DNA from: an uncultured Leucobacter sp.
Lineage (GTDB): Bacteria; Actinomycetota; Actinomycetes; Actinomycetales; Microbacteriaceae
Direction: 5' to 3'
NCBI GenBank assembly: GCA_945952575.1
Contig: CAMFIY010000104.1
Coordinates: 1 to 8,857, forward strand
Length of the DNA stretch: 8,857 nucleotides
Every line of letters starts with the position of its first letter. The first letter of the stretch is position 1. The position numbers and the translations under genes were made by a program. The notes under the pieces were generated by a model, which was not told where the DNA came from, did not search any database, and saw nothing but the letters and a program-made list of their open reading frames with translations. Below are positions 7,643 through 8,857 of the stretch, piece after piece.

Positions 7643-8149
7643 CTACCAGTCGATCGGGCGGGTGTCGCCGATGAGGCAGAGATTCCGTTTCGGACCGAGC
7701 GCGGCCGCCTGCTCCGCATAGACGGCGCGGGTGTCCGTGAGCACCTGGCCGACCAGGCAATCGTGGCCGAAGCGCACGGAGACGAAGATGCTGTCCGCGA
7801 TGAGATCGGTCTTGGTCCGGTCGAAGCTCACCTGCATGTGCTGCTGCTCGAAACCGGCCTTTCCGAGCGCGTCGACGATCGGGCGCCCCTCGATCCGCCC
7901 GTTCCCCTTCGCGTAGGACTGCAGCGTCGAGGTGAAGAGCGGCAGGTTCTCCCCCGCCGTTCCGTCGGGATGCAGCACGGGCTGCTCGACCGGTGCGGGC
8001 GTGGTGGCGGTCGGAGGCGGATCGACCGGTTCCGGTGCTGCTGCGCATCCGGTCAGGGCGACCGAGCCCCAAACGACCACGCCGACCGCGAGCGCGCTCG
8101 TCGCACGAGCGCGGCCGATCTGGCGGCGGGATCGGGGTGCGAACGGCAT
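7643..8149 (-). CDS. Small secreted lipoprotein (DUF6993-like), function unknown
   Basis: A 168-residue predicted lipoprotein. The N-terminus has a basic n-region (RSRRQIGRAR), a hydrophobic core (SALAVGVVVWGSVAL) and lipobox LTGC with Cys35 as the lipidated residue. A Pro/Thr-rich linker follows (about residues 39-58), typical of surface tethering. The folded part (60-168) contains IVDALGKAGF (91-100), MQVSFDRTKTDLIADSIFVS (105-124) and the ending CLIGDTRPIDW. Cys131 and Cys158, each in a CL-[IV]-G context, could form a disulfide. From memory this resembles the DUF6993 family of Microbacteriaceae, which has no known function; I am moderately sure of that name. A longer upstream frame exists, but ATG 8149 gives a proper signal peptide and sits 6 bases after a TACACT -10 box. 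Encoded divergently from ssb. Confidence 0.82.
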   Translation of the reverse strand: MPFAPRSRRQIGRARATSALAVGVVVWGSVALTGCAAAPEPVDPPPTATTPAPVEQPVLHPDGTAGENLPLFTSTLQSYAKGNGRIEGRPIVDALGKAGFEQQHMQVSFDRTKTDLIADSIFVSVRFGHDCLVGQVLTDTRAVYAEQAAALGPKRNLCLIGDTRPIDW

Positions 8150-8155
8150 CGGGCC

Positions 8156-8161
8156 AGTGTA
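8156..8161 (-). promoter_or_regulatory. -10 box of the lipoprotein gene (leaderless)
   Basis: TACACT on the minus strand is a clean TAnnnT match lying at -12 to -7 from the ATG at 8149. The bases between it and the ATG (GGCCCG) contain no ribosome site. This decides the start codon. The -35 region is weak. Confidence 0.62.
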
Positions 8162-8433
8162 GCGGTCGAGGCTCCGGCTGAGACTCAGGGAGGGGCTCGC
8201 AGCAGCGTCGCCTGCCTCGCACTCGATGATCCCCGTCTTCGGAGACTCTGCGCTCACAGGGAGCCGAAATCCGGCATGTCGACGAGTTCTCCACAGATTC
8301 GGGACTCGCGCCGGTCCCCCGCGATTCGCTGCCCCATCCTGGAGTCGGGATGGCCGGCGTGCAGGCACGGCCCCGGCCTTCCCGCCATCCGCGCGGATGT
8401 CCGTGCGGGCCCTTACGACAGCAGGAGCACATC
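8162..8433. other. Intergenic region between the lipoprotein gene and ssb
   Basis: About 270 bases with no supportable gene; frames crossing it are Arg/Pro-rich shadows. From left to right: the upstream part of the lipoprotein promoter; a DnaA-box-like TTCTCCACA (8287-8295); a weak stem GGGAC/GTCCC (8301-8305 with 8314-8318); a perfect 6-bp stem CCATCC/GGATGG (8334-8339 with 8348-8353); pairing GCACGG/CCGTGC (8365-8370 with 8401-8406) around a 14-base palindrome; and the ssb ribosome site. I could not place a confident ssb promoter. Confidence 0.6.
8386..8399. repeat. 14-base perfect palindrome upstream of ssb
   Basis: CATCCGCGCGGATG equals its own reverse complement and ends 34 bases before the ssb ATG. 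Flanking CCCGC (8381-8385) and GCGGG (8405-8409) are also complementary, outside a 5-base asymmetric gap. It could be a repressor operator or part of a leader hairpin. It does not match the actinobacterial SOS box (GAAC-N4-GTTC). Confidence 0.6.
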
Positions 8434-8857
8434 ATGATCACTCAGAACATCATCAACATCGTCGGCACCGTCGCTTCCGAGCCCCGGATGATCACCACGC
8501 AATCGGGGCTCACCTTCTGCGCATTCCGGGTTGCGAGCGGCGAGCGGCGCTACGACCGGCAGCAGCAGAAGTGGGTCGACGGCGCCACGAACTGTTATGG
8601 CGTGACGGCATTCCGGTCGCTCGCGGAGCACGCCAAGGAGTCGCTGCGCAAAGGAGAACGAGTGATCGTGAGCGGTCGGCTCCGAGTCCGGCAGTGGGAG
8701 CGGGAGGAGAAGAGCGGCACCTCGGTGGAGATCGAGGCCGATGCGCTGGGCCACGATCTCCGCTGGGGCGTGTCGCGCTTCGAGAAGAGACCGGTGGGCG
8801 GAGACGCGACGCCGGGCCCCGCTAGCGCGAGCGGCTCCCAGGGCCCGGCGGCCGCCG
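8434..8857 (+). CDS. ssb: Single-stranded DNA-binding protein (3' end missing)
   Basis: OB-fold single-stranded DNA-binding protein with 141 residues visible before the window ends. The OB domain covers residues 1 to about 118: MITQNIINIVGTVASEPRM, FCAFRVASGERRYDRQQQKW, NCYGVTAFRSLAEHAKESL, GERVIVSGRLRVRQWE, VEIEADALGHDLRWGVSRFE. Trp47, Trp88 and Trp111 are candidates for base stacking. A Gly/Ala/Pro/Ser-rich tail starts at about 120; the acidic C-terminal tip that recruits partners lies outside the window. AGGAG sits 6 bases before ATG 8434, a good ribosome site. The gene upstream is not rpsF, so this is probably not the replicative ssb of the rpsF-ssb-rpsR operon but a second paralogue, perhaps for recombination, repair or competence (inference). 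Confidence 0.95.
   Translation, partial: MITQNIINIVGTVASEPRMITTQSGLTFCAFRVASGERRYDRQQQKWVDGATNCYGVTAFRSLAEHAKESLRKGERVIVSGRLRVRQWEREEKSGTSVEIEADALGHDLRWGVSRFEKRPVGGDATPGPASASGSQGPAAA

Noticed and set aside
6688..7674. Open frame of 328 codons on the plus strand overlapping the phosphotransferase in another frame
   Set aside because: Arg/Gly-rich translation with no motif; the overlapping frame carries an intact APH family signature.
8162..8433. Replication origin or partition site
   Set aside because: Only one imperfect DnaA-like site, no AT-rich stretch and no dnaA/dnaN/gyr or parAB genes nearby.
6942..8441. Open frame of 499 codons on the minus strand across the phosphotransferase and lipoprotein genes
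   Set aside because: Arg/Pro/Ser-rich shadow crossing two well-supported genes, two stop codons of real genes and the ssb promoter region.

Overview
The window reads as chromosomal DNA of a high-GC Gram-positive actinobacterium, most likely a member of the Microbacteriaceae (inference). The signs are strong G/C bias at third codon positions, frequent GTG starts, 'TAnnnT' -10 boxes placed exactly at the start codon (leaderless transcripts), and familiar gene neighbours: lepA, a DUF1990 gene and hemW on one side, and ssb, a small lipoprotein gene, ettA and a thioesterase gene on the other. There is no rRNA, tRNA, CRISPR array, insertion sequence or phage gene.

Left part, minus strand (transcribed right to left): lepA (translation factor EF-4), a DUF1990 gene and hemW (radical-SAM haem chaperone, cut off by the left edge). 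They are coupled by a 4-base overlap and a 1-base gap, so they are almost certainly one operon. Middle: a plus-strand MOSC-domain gene sits divergent from lepA and convergent with rpsT. It shares a 44-base promoter region with lepA and a UUCG-capped hairpin with rpsT. The rpsT gene (ribosomal protein S20) has its own promoter, a leader of about 100 bases, and a small hairpin covering its Shine-Dalgarno sequence.

Right part: ettA (ABC-F translation factor) and a hot-dog acyl-CoA thioesterase form a minus-strand pair with a 1-base gap. Divergent from ettA is a leaderless gene for an APH(3')-like phosphotransferase. It converges on a small secreted lipoprotein gene, also leaderless. The plus-strand ssb gene (single-stranded DNA-binding protein) runs off the right edge behind a leader region containing a 14-base perfect palindrome.

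Functionally this is mostly translation machinery (S20, EF-4, EttA) plus haem handling, DNA maintenance and some accessory enzymes. I did not find a convincing new defence, mobile or biosynthetic system. The best leads are regulatory: the mirrored lepA/MOSC promoters, the occluded rpsT ribosome site, the hairpin between an orphan Shine-Dalgarno and the ettA start, and the palindrome ahead of ssb.
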